Shown here one piece after another: positions 24,212-32,913 of a stretch of DNA of 41,373 nucleotides (the stretch's first letter is position 1; each line of letters opens with the position of its first letter). Below the pieces are notes generated by a model that saw nothing but the letters and a program-made list of their open reading frames with translations, made no database searches and was not told where the DNA came from. The stretch covers positions 1 to 41,373 of the forward strand of contig CALXJF010000010.1 in the NCBI GenBank assembly GCA_944388575.1, read 5' to 3'. The translations under genes were made by a program, and so were the position numbers. The DNA is from an uncultured Clostridia bacterium (GTDB lineage: Bacteria > Bacillota > Clostridia > TANB77 > CAG-465).

Positions 24212-26072
24212 AATATTAAGTATAATTATATTATTTATAATGTTATTTACAACTTTAACACCACTAAATCTTGTGAATGCAGTAGAAGTTGAAAGTGAAA
24301 AAGTTGTAGGAAATTTAGAAGAGATTAAAGCTTATGAAATAAGTGAAGAACAAGTAAAAGCGTTAAAAGATAAAGAAGTAGAAGGAATTTTATCTATTCC
24401 AAGTTATGAAGCTTTTTCTACAAATAGTTATGGTTCTAATTATGGGTATGAAAAATTAGATGCTAATAATAAAAAGAATGCATATGCACACATGTTATAT
24501 GCTGCAAGTGTATTTCACAATTCAACAGAGGATTCAATACTTACTAATATTTCAGGAGTTGGAAATGTGTATCCAGCGGTTAGTTTTTCAACATCAGAAT
24601 ATGGTTTGAATATAAACGATATATATAAAATCTATTTAAGTTTTTATTATGATAATCCTATTTATTATTGGTTGGACTCTATTTTGTATTCATATAATTC
24701 AAGTGGTATAGTTTCAAATGTAATTCTTATAACAAAAGCAGAATATGCTTTAGCAGAAACAAGAAGTAATCTAAATGATACTATTGAAAAAAATATACAA
24801 TATTACCTTAATTATGTCTCACCAATGTCAAATGATTTTCAAAAAGAGTTAATGATTCATGATAGGTTGATTTATTATAACGATTATGCTCTTGACTCAA
24901 GCGGAGATCCAGAATCTAGTGCATTTGCACATAATATTGTTGGAGTTTTTGACGATGATCCAAATACAAATCCAGTTTGCGAAGGATATGCTAAAGCTTT
25001 TTCATTACTTCTTAATGCAAGTGGAATAGATTGTAATTTAGTAGTTGGAACTGCAAATGGTGGTGGTCATGCATGGAACCAAGTAAAACTTGATAATGAA
25101 TGGTATAATGTAGATGTTACTTGGGATGATCCAATAATTACTAATGGAACACCTCCTTTTAGAGATCCATATTATAATTATTTTAACTTAACTAATTCTG
25201 AATTTTTACAAGATCATACGCCTTGGTCTTCAAATGGAAATCCACCATATTGGTGTTATGAAACAAGTAATTGTAACTCAACTAAATATGCTTTAGAAAA
25301 CCAAATAGATAATTTACCAGATGCATCTAGTCTATATACTTTAACTTATAGTAGTAATGATGATATTTCTGTATTTATATTTAATAAAGGTGTAGAAGTT
25401 ATATCTACAAGTTATGTTGTAGAAGGAACAAAACTTTCTGTTCAGATATTTTCTAAACAAAACGATTTAGATACATATTATTATTTAGATGTAAATGGTA
25501 ATAAAATAAATCTTACAAAAAACTCAGAAGCAAATGAAAATGGTTATATTCAATATGTTGCAGAATTTGAAGCTATGTCAGAAAATATGGTAGTTCAAGT
25601 TTTAGAAAAATCTGATGATGATTTTGATTTAACATTAAATAAAAGCACTATTAATTTTACAAATAAAAATGTAAAAGAGCAATTAGTTGTTAATTTTAAG
25701 GGTAAAGTATTAGATACTAGTACACTTTCATTTACATCAGATAATAATTATGCAGCAACAGTAGATAAAAATGGCACAGTTACATCTGTTGGAGCTGGTA
25801 GTAGTGTAATTACAGTTAGATCAGAAGAATTAGACAAGGAAGTTACTTGCAATGTAAATTGCAATATGAATTATTTACTTGGTGATATTGATAATAATTC
25901 GGTAATTGAAATTACTGATGCATATTATATTTTAAGGTTTATAGTTACTAGACTAGATTATGATATGATAAAAGCAAGTATATTACCTGCGGCTAATTTT
26001 AGCAATGATGATGAAGAAATAGATATAACTGATGCTTACATGCTTCTTAGATATGTAGTGAAAAATATGTAA
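24198..26072 (+). CDS. Secreted transglutaminase-like protein with dockerin
   Basis: This 624-aa exported protein has a signal peptide (about 1-28), a transglutaminase/protease-like domain in the middle with the complete Cys-His-Asp triad (Cys261 in PVCEGYAKAF, His291 in GGHAWNQV, Asp306 in WYNVDVTWD), a linker, a BIG2-like module (about 475-555) and a dockerin (about 558-624) ending VVKNM. Such domains may crosslink or cleave proteins or peptide stems. The substrate is unknown. GGAAAGG lies before the ATG at 24198. It is the second gene of the 23291-28862 unit, followed after 18 nt by the sortase gene. Confidence 0.9.
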   Translation: MKKNKILSIIILFIMLFTTLTPLNLVNAVEVESEKVVGNLEEIKAYEISEEQVKALKDKEVEGILSIPSYEAFSTNSYGSNYGYEKLDANNKKNAYAHMLYAASVFHNSTEDSILTNISGVGNVYPAVSFSTSEYGLNINDIYKIYLSFYYDNPIYYWLDSILYSYNSSGIVSNVILITKAEYALAETRSNLNDTIEKNIQYYLNYVSPMSNDFQKELMIHDRLIYYNDYALDSSGDPESSAFAHNIVGVFDDDPNTNPVCEGYAKAFSLLLNASGIDCNLVVGTANGGGHAWNQVKLDNEWYNVDVTWDDPIITNGTPPFRDPYYNYFNLTNSEFLQDHTPWSSNGNPPYWCYETSNCNSTKYALENQIDNLPDASSLYTLTYSSNDDISVFIFNKGVEVISTSYVVEGTKLSVQIFSKQNDLDTYYYLDVNGNKINLTKNSEANENGYIQYVAEFEAMSENMVVQVLEKSDDDFDLTLNKSTINFTNKNVKEQLVVNFKGKVLDTSTLSFTSDNNYAATVDKNGTVTSVGAGSSVITVRSEELDKEVTCNVNCNMNYLLGDIDNNSVIEITDAYYILRFIVTRLDYDMIKASILPAANFSNDDEEIDITDAYMLLRYVVKNM

Positions 26073-26090
26073 TAATTGAGAGGATAGATA

Positions 26091-27018
26091 ATGAATAAAG
26101 CTAGACATAGAGTTGGAAATACGAATAAAGAAAGTAATAATGTTAGTGGATATAGTAGTAAAAGAAATAAAAAAAATAATTCAAGAAAAATTATAAAAAA
26201 GCAAATAAATATAAGGAATATTGTTCTAATAATTGCTATTTTGGTATTTATTTATTGTAGTTATAAATTAACTGATTGGTTTATAAATAATAAACATTCA
26301 AAAGATGTAACAACTGATGTTTTAGAAAGCGTGGAAATCACCGATACTCAAGGTGATGTTATAGAGAAGATAAATGAACCAAATGAGGAAAACCTAAATG
26401 CAAATTACGTTAATGATTATTACTATTATATGTCACTACCTTTTATGTCTGTTGATTTTACGGCTTTAAATGAAAAAAATACTGATACGGTGGCTTGGCT
26501 TAAGGTACCACGGAACAAACGTTAATTATCCTGTTGTGCAAACTACCGATAATGACTATTATTTAACCCATGCCTTTGATAAATCGAAAAATTCCGCAGG
26601 TTGGATATTTGCAGATTATAGATGTAATCTACAAAATTTTGGAAGAAATACAATTATTTATGGTCATAATAGGAGAAATACTACTATGTTTGGTAGTTTG
26701 CTTAACACATTAAATAGTAATTGGTATGAAAATAGAGATAATACTATAATTTACTTATCTACACCAAAATATAACACAATGTGGCAGGTGTTTTCTATTT
26801 ATACTATAGATAAAGAGGCTAAATATTTAACAACATATTTTGAAACTGATGATGATTACATATCTTTTTTAGATACAATGAAAAGTAGAAGTATACATGA
26901 GTTTAATTGTGAAGTAGATAGTAAAGATAGTATTCTTACATTATCAACCTGTGCTAATAATGATGACTATAGAGTAGTTGTTCAAGCCAAATTGATTAAA
27001 CGTGAGATAAGAAATTAA
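26091..27018 (+). CDS. Class B sortase, interrupted by a +1 frameshift at CGG
   Basis: This transpeptidase attaches surface proteins to the cell wall. Joining the frames gives 308 aa: a basic N-terminus, one membrane helix (about 42-63), a linker and the sortase B barrel with catalytic His192 (YGHNRR), Cys287 (LSTCANND) and Arg294. The break is an extra C at 26511 after codon 140 (CCA), creating in-frame CGG and a nearby stop. Skipping it restores the family sequence VPGTNVNYPVVQ. Everything else is intact, so this looks like a working gene with one recoding site or sequence error, not a decayed gene. Neighbours suggest the scaffold, ending SPATSD, as a possible substrate. Confidence 0.88.
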
Positions 27019-27067
27019 ATATAATTACTTAGGAATTTGTTTTATATTGTATAAGGAGTATTTCTAT

Positions 27068-28862
27068 ATGAAAAGTTTTAGTTTAAAAATTTTTTTAGGA
27101 ATTGGTTTGATTTTATTTTATTTTTTAATTGATAATGTGTATGCTACAGAAAATATAAAAACGTATTCTTTTCAAACAGAGGAAAAAAATAAATCTACAG
27201 ATTTAATTATAAATATAGGAACATATGCGTTTTGCAAACCAGCTAGTACATATGATTTTATTGATGAAAAATCAAGATTTAATAGCGTATATGTAAGTGA
27301 TGATAATGTATTTTGGACTACTTTTGATGAGAATATGAATATAATAAAAACAAGAAAATGGCCCTTGTTCTATAATTTAAAAAATGAAATAAATCCAAGT
27401 TCAGCAGCAGATATACTTACATACAATTTTGCCAATGCTTTGTATTATGAGGGTTATTTGTATGTAATGTATTCGAGAATGGCAAATTATACAACAACAG
27501 AGCAAAGAGATCAAGAAAAGGTAATGGCTTTGGCCAAGTATGATAGTGAAGGAAAACAAATAAATGTACGTGAATATTTAGGTGTGGATTTAAATACTAG
27601 TACATATTATGATAATAATGGAACTTCTGTACCTTTTTATAATGCAAATTGTAGTTTAACTGTAAATAATGGAGTTATTGCATGTTTTTTTGGTAGAAAT
27701 ATGTTTAATAGCCATCAAAGTAGTATGGTAATGTTTATTGATCCAGATACCTTACAGTTTTTAAGCAATTATAGAGATGAAGAGATGGCTCCTGAAAATA
27801 GACCAAGATATAGTTATATTTATAGTCATAGTATATCACATTCCTTAGGACAAAGAATTATACCTACTTCAGATGGTCAGTTTCTTATGATGGAGGTAGG
27901 AGATGCAGGTACTTCACGGTTCTACAAGAGGATTAATGCTTACCAAAATATACGAATACTATGAAGAACAAGTAAGTGCTAATATTTTAAATAAATCAAC
28001 TAAGAAAATGGTTCATTTTAGTGAAGGTGGTCCGGGAAGTTATGGATATAACAATACTTATTCTGTGCTTGGAAATTTAATTGAATTATCTGATGGATAT
28101 ATGTATGTTGGTGGACTTGAACCTGTGTTAAGTAGATCATATGGTAATGGAATAAATGAGGAATGGAATGTTTTTGTACAAAAGTATTCAAAAAATTTTT
28201 ATAATATGAACTTAGCAGAAGATATGCAACTTTTAAAAAATACTTCAATAAGAGAGGCAAGTGGTACTCCATCAGAATATAACGGATACGGTAGACTTTA
28301 TTTAAATGGAGATGAAAAAGATTACGGTATAAAGTGGTTAACTGATTTAAAAAATAATTCTGTAATTTTAGTAAGAGCAGTAAAAGTAAAAGGTGAAAAT
28401 ATTGTAATTTTGTGGGAACAATTTGCAATTAAGGAAAACTATAGTACTAGTGGAGAATATCAGGGTTATGTCCCTGTAAATAGTTCAAAGCGTGATATGT
28501 ATTATATGATAATAGATAAAAATGCAAATGTAATTTTGGAGCCTACTTTTATTCCTAATGTTAATATGAATGATGAGGAATTATATGTATATAACAATGA
28601 TAAAATTTATTGGACAACAACAGATTCAAACAAGCTTAATGTACATGTATTAGATATATCACAATATTTAACTTCTTTAAAGGGTGATTATGATGAAAAT
28701 GGTACTGTAGATATCTCGGATGCATATATGTTGCTTAGGTCTATTGTTAAAGAAGAAGTGTATACAGATAATCAGATAAAAACAATTGATATGGATGATA
28801 GTGGAGATATAGATATTACAGATGCTTATTATTTGTTAAGATATATAGTAAAGAATATGTAA
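27068..28862 (+). CDS. Secreted dockerin protein with unrecognised N-terminal domain, +1 frameshift at CGG
   Basis: The joined product is 597 aa: a signal peptide (about 1-25), a large domain of about 500 residues that I cannot assign, and a dockerin (about 535-597) with repeats GDYDENGTVDISDAY and MDDSGDIDITDAY ending IVKNM. The unknown domain has recurring aromatic strands (VFWTTFDENM, GYLYVMYS, YMYVGGLEP, IYWTTTDSN) suggesting a beta-propeller-like fold. The frame breaks after codon 283 (TCA), where an extra C at 27917 creates CGG. Skipping it reads on as GTSGSTRGLMLTKIYEY. The start at 27068 follows AAGGAG by 9 nt. It is the last gene of the cluster. Confidence 0.8.
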
Positions 28863-28865
28863 AAA

Positions 28866-28903
28866 AGGCACAGCCTCAATGAATCTTGAGGTGTGCTTTT
28901 TAT
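28866..28903. terminator. Terminator ending the cohesin-dockerin cluster
   Basis: The stem pairs GCACA-G-CCTCAA with TTGAGG-TGTGC (28868-28896) and is followed by a T-run. It lies between convergent genes and may serve both. Confidence 0.85.
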
Positions 28904-29787
28904 ATTATATGCACAATATTTATAGCTTTTTTTATAATGCTTACTTTCAATCTGTTAGTGTAGGTAATCTCACCATCAATACTTACTGGAAATTTATGAG
29001 TTGACACAATAGATATTGTATTACATTTATTTAAATGAACTTGGGGTAGGTTGACGTGAAGTCCTTTTTGGTATTTTGGAAGTAGTTTTATTTTATGTCT
29101 AACTCTAGTTGAATCAATTGCACAAATATTAAGTATACCGTCATCGACTTTGGCATCGTTACAAGGAGAAATTCCTCCTCCATAATATTTACCATTACAT
29201 ATAGCTACTAGTGTAAAAGAACCTTTTGTATAAGTACTGTTATCATATCTTATTTTAAACTTAAAATTTTTGTTGCTAAGTAAAGTATAGAAAATTGATA
29301 GATTATATTTTAGTTTACCAGATATAAAAGGAACTTTTCTAAATATATCTACATTTTTAGCAACCATAGCGTCAAATCCCATATTTAATATATTTATACA
29401 GTATCTGTTATTATTTAATTTGATGACATCTATTTTAGTACTTTCTTTATTTAAAGATTCTTTAATTATTTTTCTTAGACTATTGTATTTTGAAATACTT
29501 TTTATAAAATCGTTACCAGTGCCGCATGGTATAATAACAATTTCGGAGTCTGATCCAATAATTCCACTAACTACTTCATTTAAAGTTCCATCTCCACCTA
29601 TGCTGTAAAATCTGCATTTTTCTTTTGAGGAAAATTTTTTTACGATTTTGGTTAAGTGTCCTGGATATTCAGAAATTATTAATTTTGATTTAATATTATA
29701 CTTTTTTAGTAATTTATTAACTATAATACCATGTTTTTTTCCTTTATGATTTCCAGATACAGGATTTACTAAAATAATATGTTTCAT
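28900..29787 (-). CDS. Diacylglycerol/lipid kinase family protein
   Basis: This 295-aa protein of the DAGK catalytic (YegS/DgkB) family phosphorylates diacylglycerol or a related lipid at the membrane surface. It has the NPVSG opening, the GGDGT nucleotide-binding motif at residues 64-68 followed by LNEVVSG, PCGTGNDF, and the C-terminal SIDGE motif. No membrane helix is present. A weak AAGGTGAT site precedes the ATG. It is monocistronic with its own promoter. Confidence 0.92.
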   Translation of the reverse strand: MKHIILVNPVSGNHKGKKHGIIVNKLLKKYNIKSKLIISEYPGHLTKIVKKFSSKEKCRFYSIGGDGTLNEVVSGIIGSDSEIVIIPCGTGNDFIKSISKYNSLRKIIKESLNKESTKIDVIKLNNNRYCINILNMGFDAMVAKNVDIFRKVPFISGKLKYNLSIFYTLLSNKNFKFKIRYDNSTYTKGSFTLVAICNGKYYGGGISPCNDAKVDDGILNICAIDSTRVRHKIKLLPKYQKGLHVNLPQVHLNKCNTISIVSTHKFPVSIDGEITYTNRLKVSIIKKAINIVHII

Positions 29788-29805
29788 ACAATCACCTTTT
29801 TGATA

Positions 29806-29834
29806 ATTATATAACGATGCATAAAAAATATCAA
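29806..29834 (-). promoter_or_regulatory. Promoter of the lipid kinase gene
   Basis: On the minus strand, TTGATA (29834-29829) and TATAAT (29811-29806) are 17 nt apart. Confidence 0.6.
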
Positions 29835-29896
29835 CTTTTATTCATAAACTCTAATTATAATTAGTAATATATACTAATGGAAGGTGAAGTGAAAAT

Positions 29897-30511
29897 ATGT
29901 TAAGAAAAAAAAGAAAAGTAAATATGAGCATGAAACCAAGTATGAATAGAAATATGATAAATCATTCTAATATAAAAATAAAGAAAGGTGAACAAGGCGA
30001 AAATGTAAAAAAATTACAAGAAATGCTTGTGGATTTAGTAGAATTGTACCCATCAATTCCAATGTTAAAAATAGATGGAATGTATGGAGAGGAAACAATG
30101 AAATCGGTAAAAAGATTTCAAGAATTAATGGGAATCTATGATACAGGAATAGTAGATATGCTTACTTGGAGTAAGTTACAATTAATACATAGTAAAAGGA
30201 GTGCTTTAGAATCTAATCTAAGACATGAAGTTAGTGATAATGAAGGTTTAGATCAATCTAATAATGTTGTAAAAGAGGGGAGTCAAGGAAGATACGTTAC
30301 TGAATTACAAGAGTATATAAATAAAGTTGCAAACATTTTTCCAGCTGTTCCGAAAGTAAAAATTGATGGCTTTTTTGGACCTGAAACTAAAAATTCAATT
30401 ATAACTTTTCAAAGGATGTTTGGTTTAGAACCTGACGCAGTAGTAGGTCAAATAACTTGGACTACTTTATACAATGCTTCCCTTGGAAAAATAACGCCAA
30501 ACATTACATGA
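29897..30511 (+). CDS. Protein with two peptidoglycan-binding (PG_binding_1) domains
   Basis: This 204-aa protein consists of a basic N-terminal segment (about 1-30) and two PG_binding_1 domains (about 33-98 and 122-195). Each has the VKKLQ or VTELQ helix, KIDG-x-(Y/F)G-x-ET, the RFQ or TFQ helix and a closing TW-x-x-L. There is no obvious signal peptide or catalytic domain, so the protein may act in a forespore or mother-cell compartment, be exported with a partner or be structural. An AAGGTGA site precedes the ATG. No partner hydrolase gene is adjacent. Confidence 0.85.
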   Translation: MLRKKRKVNMSMKPSMNRNMINHSNIKIKKGEQGENVKKLQEMLVDLVELYPSIPMLKIDGMYGEETMKSVKRFQELMGIYDTGIVDMLTWSKLQLIHSKRSALESNLRHEVSDNEGLDQSNNVVKEGSQGRYVTELQEYINKVANIFPAVPKVKIDGFFGPETKNSIITFQRMFGLEPDAVVGQITWTTLYNASLGKITPNIT

Positions 30512-30591
30512 AATATATTGAGTTTGAAAACTAATATACTTATTTTTTCTTATCTACAATATAAAAAATTAGAAAAGAATAAATTATTTTT

Positions 30592-30640
30592 AAAAGACCC
30601 TAAATTATGTTGTCATGGTTACTATTTAAGGTCTTTTTAG
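30592..30640 (+). terminator. Terminator of the peptidoglycan-binding gene
   Basis: Fourteen-nt arms (30592-30605 and 30624-30637) begin AAAAGACC and end GGTCTTTT. They have one mismatch and are followed by T's. Confidence 0.8.
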
Positions 30641-30675
30641 CATATTAAAACCATTTTTAAATGTAAATTAAGTTA

Positions 30676-32046
30676 ATGAGTTTAAAAAGAATACGGGAGG
30701 TATCTGACGTAAAAGTTTTAGAAGAGTTATTACTTTATGCTAAAACAACTGAAAACTTTTTGGAGCACTTAATAATTACTAACAAGCTTGATACCCCTGC
30801 ACTTTCCCCATATTTGGAACGTTCATATACATATCTTCATAGATGTAATTATCATATTCAAGGCTCAGCTCGTGATATAGAATATGAAGATAGGTATTTT
30901 GAATTAAGAACGGCACTTGCTCATAATAAATATTTACCTCAAGAGTTAGTTAGGGTATTGGCAAATGATATTAACCCTTTAGTTCGTTATCAGCTTGTTT
31001 TTAGGGAGGATATTTTAGAAGAGGATTTGAAGATAGTATTAAATACTGCACTTCGGTATTTATATAATGGAGGAGGCTCCTTATATATAGGAAAAATATT
31101 ACTTCACAAAAACTTTAAGGATATTAATATAATAGAAAAAGACCCATTGTTGAAATCATATGTTGATCTATTGATAGAATCAGAATGGACTAGAGATTTA
31201 AGATTGTATATAGCTTTGCATAAAAAGTTTAAATTTAAAATTGAAACTTCTTATAGCGAAACTTTAAAAGATGAGTGGTTTATATTAGGTAAAATTTTAG
31301 AAACAGATGGGATTTTAACAAAAAAAGAAATATGCTCTTTATATGAACAAATAAAAGAAAAAAGTAGTGATAATAAGTTTAGATTTGTTTCATATTGTGA
31401 ACTCTTTTTTGAATCAATACAGGCTGGTAGTATCATTCCTGAAAGTGTCTTAAATGATTTCTTTGAATGTACTCTTTCTGAATTAAAAGGTTCGAAAGAA
31501 GAACTTCCTAAGTTTTATGTGAGCTGTTTAAAAATATTATTGAGATTCCCCTTTGCCAGTTTTAATATTATGAAAAAAGTAGTAGAATATGCTTTGTATA
31601 TGCTTTTTCAAGAAGGAGTTGAATTAAAAAGTGATCTTGTATGTAGTAAACGAATAGATTTAATTAATTATGCATTTGAAAGAACGGATCTTTTAACTCA
31701 TGGATCTCAGTTTGGGATATTTTTAGAACTTCTTTCTCAAGTTGATATGGATTTATCAGGTTTAAGTGAAAACGCAAAAACAATTATTGAAAACTATGTT
31801 GCTGAGTTTGATTATAAATATTCTTCTTCCTCTATAGAGAGAAAATGTACTATTGTAAAGTGTGAAAAGTTTTCTGTTGATATGCTAGAAAGAATATCTT
31901 CACACCATTTAAATCCATTAGTAGAATTAGCTTTATTTAAAAATCCAAAGTGTTCGTTAGAAGTTTATAAAAATCTTTATAATAAATCTACAACAAAATA
32001 TGTTAAAAAGCAAGCAAAGTTTTTGTTAGAATCTAAAAATGGATAA
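30676..32046 (+). CDS. Unknown protein with LRV/HEAT-like helical repeats
   Basis: I do not recognise this 456-aa soluble protein. It is almost wholly helical. Segments such as ALAHNKYLPQELVRVLANDINPLVRY and HHLNPLVELALFKNPKC (given here in part) resemble the short leucine-rich-variant repeats in which a residue pair precedes P-x-LV-R or L-x-LA. No catalytic motif, signal peptide or membrane helix is visible. The ribosome-binding site before the ATG is weak. Two in-frame CGG codons (codon 7 and one near codon 126) are read without a shift, which is unusual since CGG is otherwise nearly absent in the window. Confidence 0.65.
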   Translation: MSLKRIREVSDVKVLEELLLYAKTTENFLEHLIITNKLDTPALSPYLERSYTYLHRCNYHIQGSARDIEYEDRYFELRTALAHNKYLPQELVRVLANDINPLVRYQLVFREDILEEDLKIVLNTALRYLYNGGGSLYIGKILLHKNFKDINIIEKDPLLKSYVDLLIESEWTRDLRLYIALHKKFKFKIETSYSETLKDEWFILGKILETDGILTKKEICSLYEQIKEKSSDNKFRFVSYCELFFESIQAGSIIPESVLNDFFECTLSELKGSKEELPKFYVSCLKILLRFPFASFNIMKKVVEYALYMLFQEGVELKSDLVCSKRIDLINYAFERTDLLTHGSQFGIFLELLSQVDMDLSGLSENAKTIIENYVAEFDYKYSSSSIERKCTIVKCEKFSVDMLERISSHHLNPLVELALFKNPKCSLEVYKNLYNKSTTKYVKKQAKFLLESKNG

Positions 32047-32060
32047 GAAGTAACGCATAA

Positions 32061-32097
32061 AAGAAGTTGACTTTTTAATTAAAGTCACTTCTTTTTT
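32061..32097 (+). terminator. Terminator of the LRV-like gene
   Basis: Arms AAGAAGTTGACTTT (32061-32074) and AAAGTCACTTCTT (32081-32093) have a single-base bulge and are followed by T's. Confidence 0.8.
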
Positions 32098-32160
32098 ATG
32101 GAAATTAAGTAGTATATCTAAAAATAATGTGAAAATAATATATTTAAAATTTATTATTTA

Positions 32161-32189
32161 TTGACAGGTGGAAATAACAGTTGTATAAT
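32161..32189 (+). promoter_or_regulatory. Promoter of dCMP deaminase copy 1
   Basis: Perfect TTGACA (32161-32166) and TATAAT (32184-32189) have a 17-nt spacer and TG just before the -10. Confidence 0.8.
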
Positions 32190-32246
32190 TATAGCCAATA
32201 TGTATTGTTGTGTCTAATATTTTAATAAAGATTGGAGGAAAGTAAA

Positions 32247-32756
32247 ATGAGTAGAAGAGATAAGATAAATTATTATTTAGATATGGCAGATACTGTACTA
32301 AAGAGAGGTACATGTATAAGAAGAAATTACGGAGCTGTAATAGTAAAAAATGATGAGATTATCGCTACAGGGTACACTGGCTCACCTAGAGGTAGAGCAA
32401 ATTGTAGTGACCTTGGATATTGTGCAAGACAAAGACTAGGTATAAAAAGTGGTGAGAAGTACGAACTTTGTCGAAGTGTACATGCAGAGCAAAATGCAAT
32501 TATAAGTGCATCAAGAAAGGACACAATAGGAGCTACTTTATATTTGGTAGGAAGAGAAAAAGAAACAGGTGAGTATGTTAAAAATACAGATTCTTGTAGT
32601 ATGTGTAAGCGTGTAATTATAAATGCAGGAATAGAAAAAGTTGTGGCAAGAATTAATGATAATGAATATAAAGTAATAGATGTAAATGACTGGATACAAT
32701 ATGATGAAGTGTTAGAAGAAAAGGTTAAGCCATTGTTTAAAAATTTCAATAAATAA
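32247..32756 (+). CDS. dCMP deaminase-type zinc deaminase, copy 1
   Basis: This deoxycytidylate deaminase-family enzyme (ComEB-like) probably converts dCMP to dUMP for thymidylate synthesis. The 169-aa protein has the zinc/catalytic motif HAEQNA and the second motif SCSMC with the two zinc cysteines, plus an additional Cys-rich region (NCSDLGYCARQ) as in dCMP deaminases. The start is ATG at 32247 behind GGAGGAAAG; an upstream TTG at 32232 is part of that site. It is almost identical to the next gene. It has its own promoter and terminator. Confidence 0.9.
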   Translation: MSRRDKINYYLDMADTVLKRGTCIRRNYGAVIVKNDEIIATGYTGSPRGRANCSDLGYCARQRLGIKSGEKYELCRSVHAEQNAIISASRKDTIGATLYLVGREKETGEYVKNTDSCSMCKRVIINAGIEKVVARINDNEYKVIDVNDWIQYDEVLEEKVKPLFKNFNK

Positions 32757-32765
32757 TATAAATTT

Positions 32766-32797
32766 AAAAGTGCTATGTAATTTTAATAGCACTTTTT
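32766..32797 (+). terminator. Terminator of dCMP deaminase copy 1
   Basis: Arms AAAAGTGCTAT (32766-32776) and ATAGCACTTTT (32786-32796) run into T's. Confidence 0.85.
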
Positions 32798-32858
32798 GTT
32801 GTTAAATCTATTTATTTTAGTTTTTAAAAAGATAAGTATAAAATTTTTATTACATTCT

Positions 32859-32887
32859 TTGACATTTTATTATATAGAATGTATAAT
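32859..32887 (+). promoter_or_regulatory. Promoter of dCMP deaminase copy 2
   Basis: Perfect TTGACA (32859-32864) and TATAAT (32882-32887) have a 17-nt spacer. The surrounding sequence is unrelated to the promoter of copy 1. Confidence 0.8.
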
Positions 32888-32913
32888 TATTTTAGTACAA
32901 GGAGATGAGTTAT

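Noticed and set aside
10500-27920. CGG reassigned to another amino acid or to stop
   Set aside because: Reassignment would not repair the reading frame, which needs a one-base skip. Three other in-frame CGG codons are followed by continued normal frame.
15722-28862. Calling the island a cellulosome
   Set aside because: Cohesins and dockerins are present but no cellulase, hemicellulase or carbohydrate-binding module. The catalytic domains act on wall or protein.
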